The position numbers and the translations under genes were made by a program. A stretch of DNA of 64,000 bases, taken from positions 1-64,000 of the forward strand of contig CAVUIG010000010.1 of assembly GCA_963741355.1 (NCBI GenBank), given 5' to 3'. The notes beneath the pieces are model-generated. The model had not been told where the DNA came from and did not search any database. It saw nothing but the letters and a program-made list of their open reading frames with translations. Positions 63,833-64,000 of this stretch are shown in pieces (positions within the stretch are counted from its first letter, which is position 1; the number at the start of each line of letters is the position of its first letter). The stretch is from CAIWHR01 sp963741355 (GTDB lineage: Bacteria; Pseudomonadota; Gammaproteobacteria; Burkholderiales; Casimicrobiaceae).

Positions 63833-64000
63833 ATGCCCAAGCTCCTGCAAACCACCATCGCCGGAAGCCTGCCCAAGCCGGCCTGGCTCGCGACGCCCAA
63901 CGAGCTGTGGGCTCCGTGGAAGCTCGAAGGCGACGCGCTCGCCGAGGGCAAGCGCGACGCGGTGCGGCTCGTGCTGCGCGACCAGGAGGAGGCGGGCATC
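63833..64000 (+). CDS. Cobalamin-independent methionine synthase family protein (3'-truncated by window edge)
   Basis: The first 56 residues are visible: MPKLLQTTIAGSLPKPAWL, ATPNELWAPWKLEG, then EGKRDAVRLVLRDQEEAGI. The TAGSLPKP-like start and W-x-P-W-K-L match the short MetE-like 'core' methionine synthases of betaproteobacteria rather than full-length MetE, which has an extra N-terminal domain. A TATAAT box at 63771-63776 lies about 57 bases upstream. Divergent from the dehydrogenase gene. The catalytic metal site lies beyond the window. Confidence 0.75.
   Translation, partial: MPKLLQTTIAGSLPKPAWLATPNELWAPWKLEGDALAEGKRDAVRLVLRDQEEAGI

Overview
The window is high-GC DNA from a betaproteobacterium, most likely a Burkholderiales-related lineage. 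Four things support this: groES-groEL under a CIRCE operator, a DUF2782-thrB pair beside polA, PP2C/kinase genes divergent from yicC-gmk-rpoZ-spoT, and a yqgE-ruvX-pyrR-pyrB-pyrC' operon near a PilGHIJ/PilL chemosensory cluster. Nearly all genes are housekeeping or common accessory genes. I see no prophage, insertion sequence, CRISPR array, rRNA or tRNA.

Layout: 1-2.0 kb holds the end of a carboxymuconolactone decarboxylase, a PLP dehydratase and a DUF2726 protein. 2.1-4.7 kb is groESL, with a CIRCE-overlapped promoter and three tandem UUCG-loop terminators. 4.8-13.3 kb has a GNAT protein, two BPSS1780-type membrane proteins, a broken alpha/beta hydrolase, polA, a LOG protein, DUF2782 and thrB. 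13.3-18.8 kb has uvrD, divergent argA-yggX-AhpD-like genes and a dienelactone hydrolase. 18.9-25.6 kb has the pyrimidine operon with a catalytically dead dihydroorotase, a BON protein and an EF-G-like GTPase. 25.8-35.3 kb is the twitching-motility chemosensory operon pilG-H-I-J-L. 35.7-43.3 kb has ilvA, ppx, a YqeB-like protein, DUF3562, sixA and ppk. 43.3-50.2 kb has dnaQ, a PP2C phosphatase and a Ser/Thr kinase divergent from yicC-gmk-rpoZ-spoT. 50.2-54.4 kb is an archaic chaperone-usher fimbrial operon. 55-57.7 kb is a cupredoxin/metallophosphatase pair divergent from an ECF sigma/anti-sigma pair. 57.8-63.6 kb has a CGFS glutaredoxin and a CUT1 ABC importer with a hydroxyacid dehydrogenase. 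A partial methionine synthase begins at the right edge.

The most informative regulatory find lies between the sigma-factor gene and the metallophosphatase gene. Two identical promoters (GGAATAAA-N15-GTCTA) face opposite ways there, so the ECF factor probably drives both its own operon and the Tat-exported phosphatase/cupredoxin operon. Other points of interest are the triple terminator array, two related palindromic intergenic elements, the stacked hairpins between the ABC binding-protein and permease genes, and a CuA-like cupredoxin with a Met where the first His ligand is expected.

Reliability: about a dozen genes, including the core genes polA and ilvA, are broken by single-base shifts, most of them in short G or C runs. 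This pattern looks like indel errors in the assembly rather than true gene decay. I annotate these genes at full reconstructed length and state where the frame changes.
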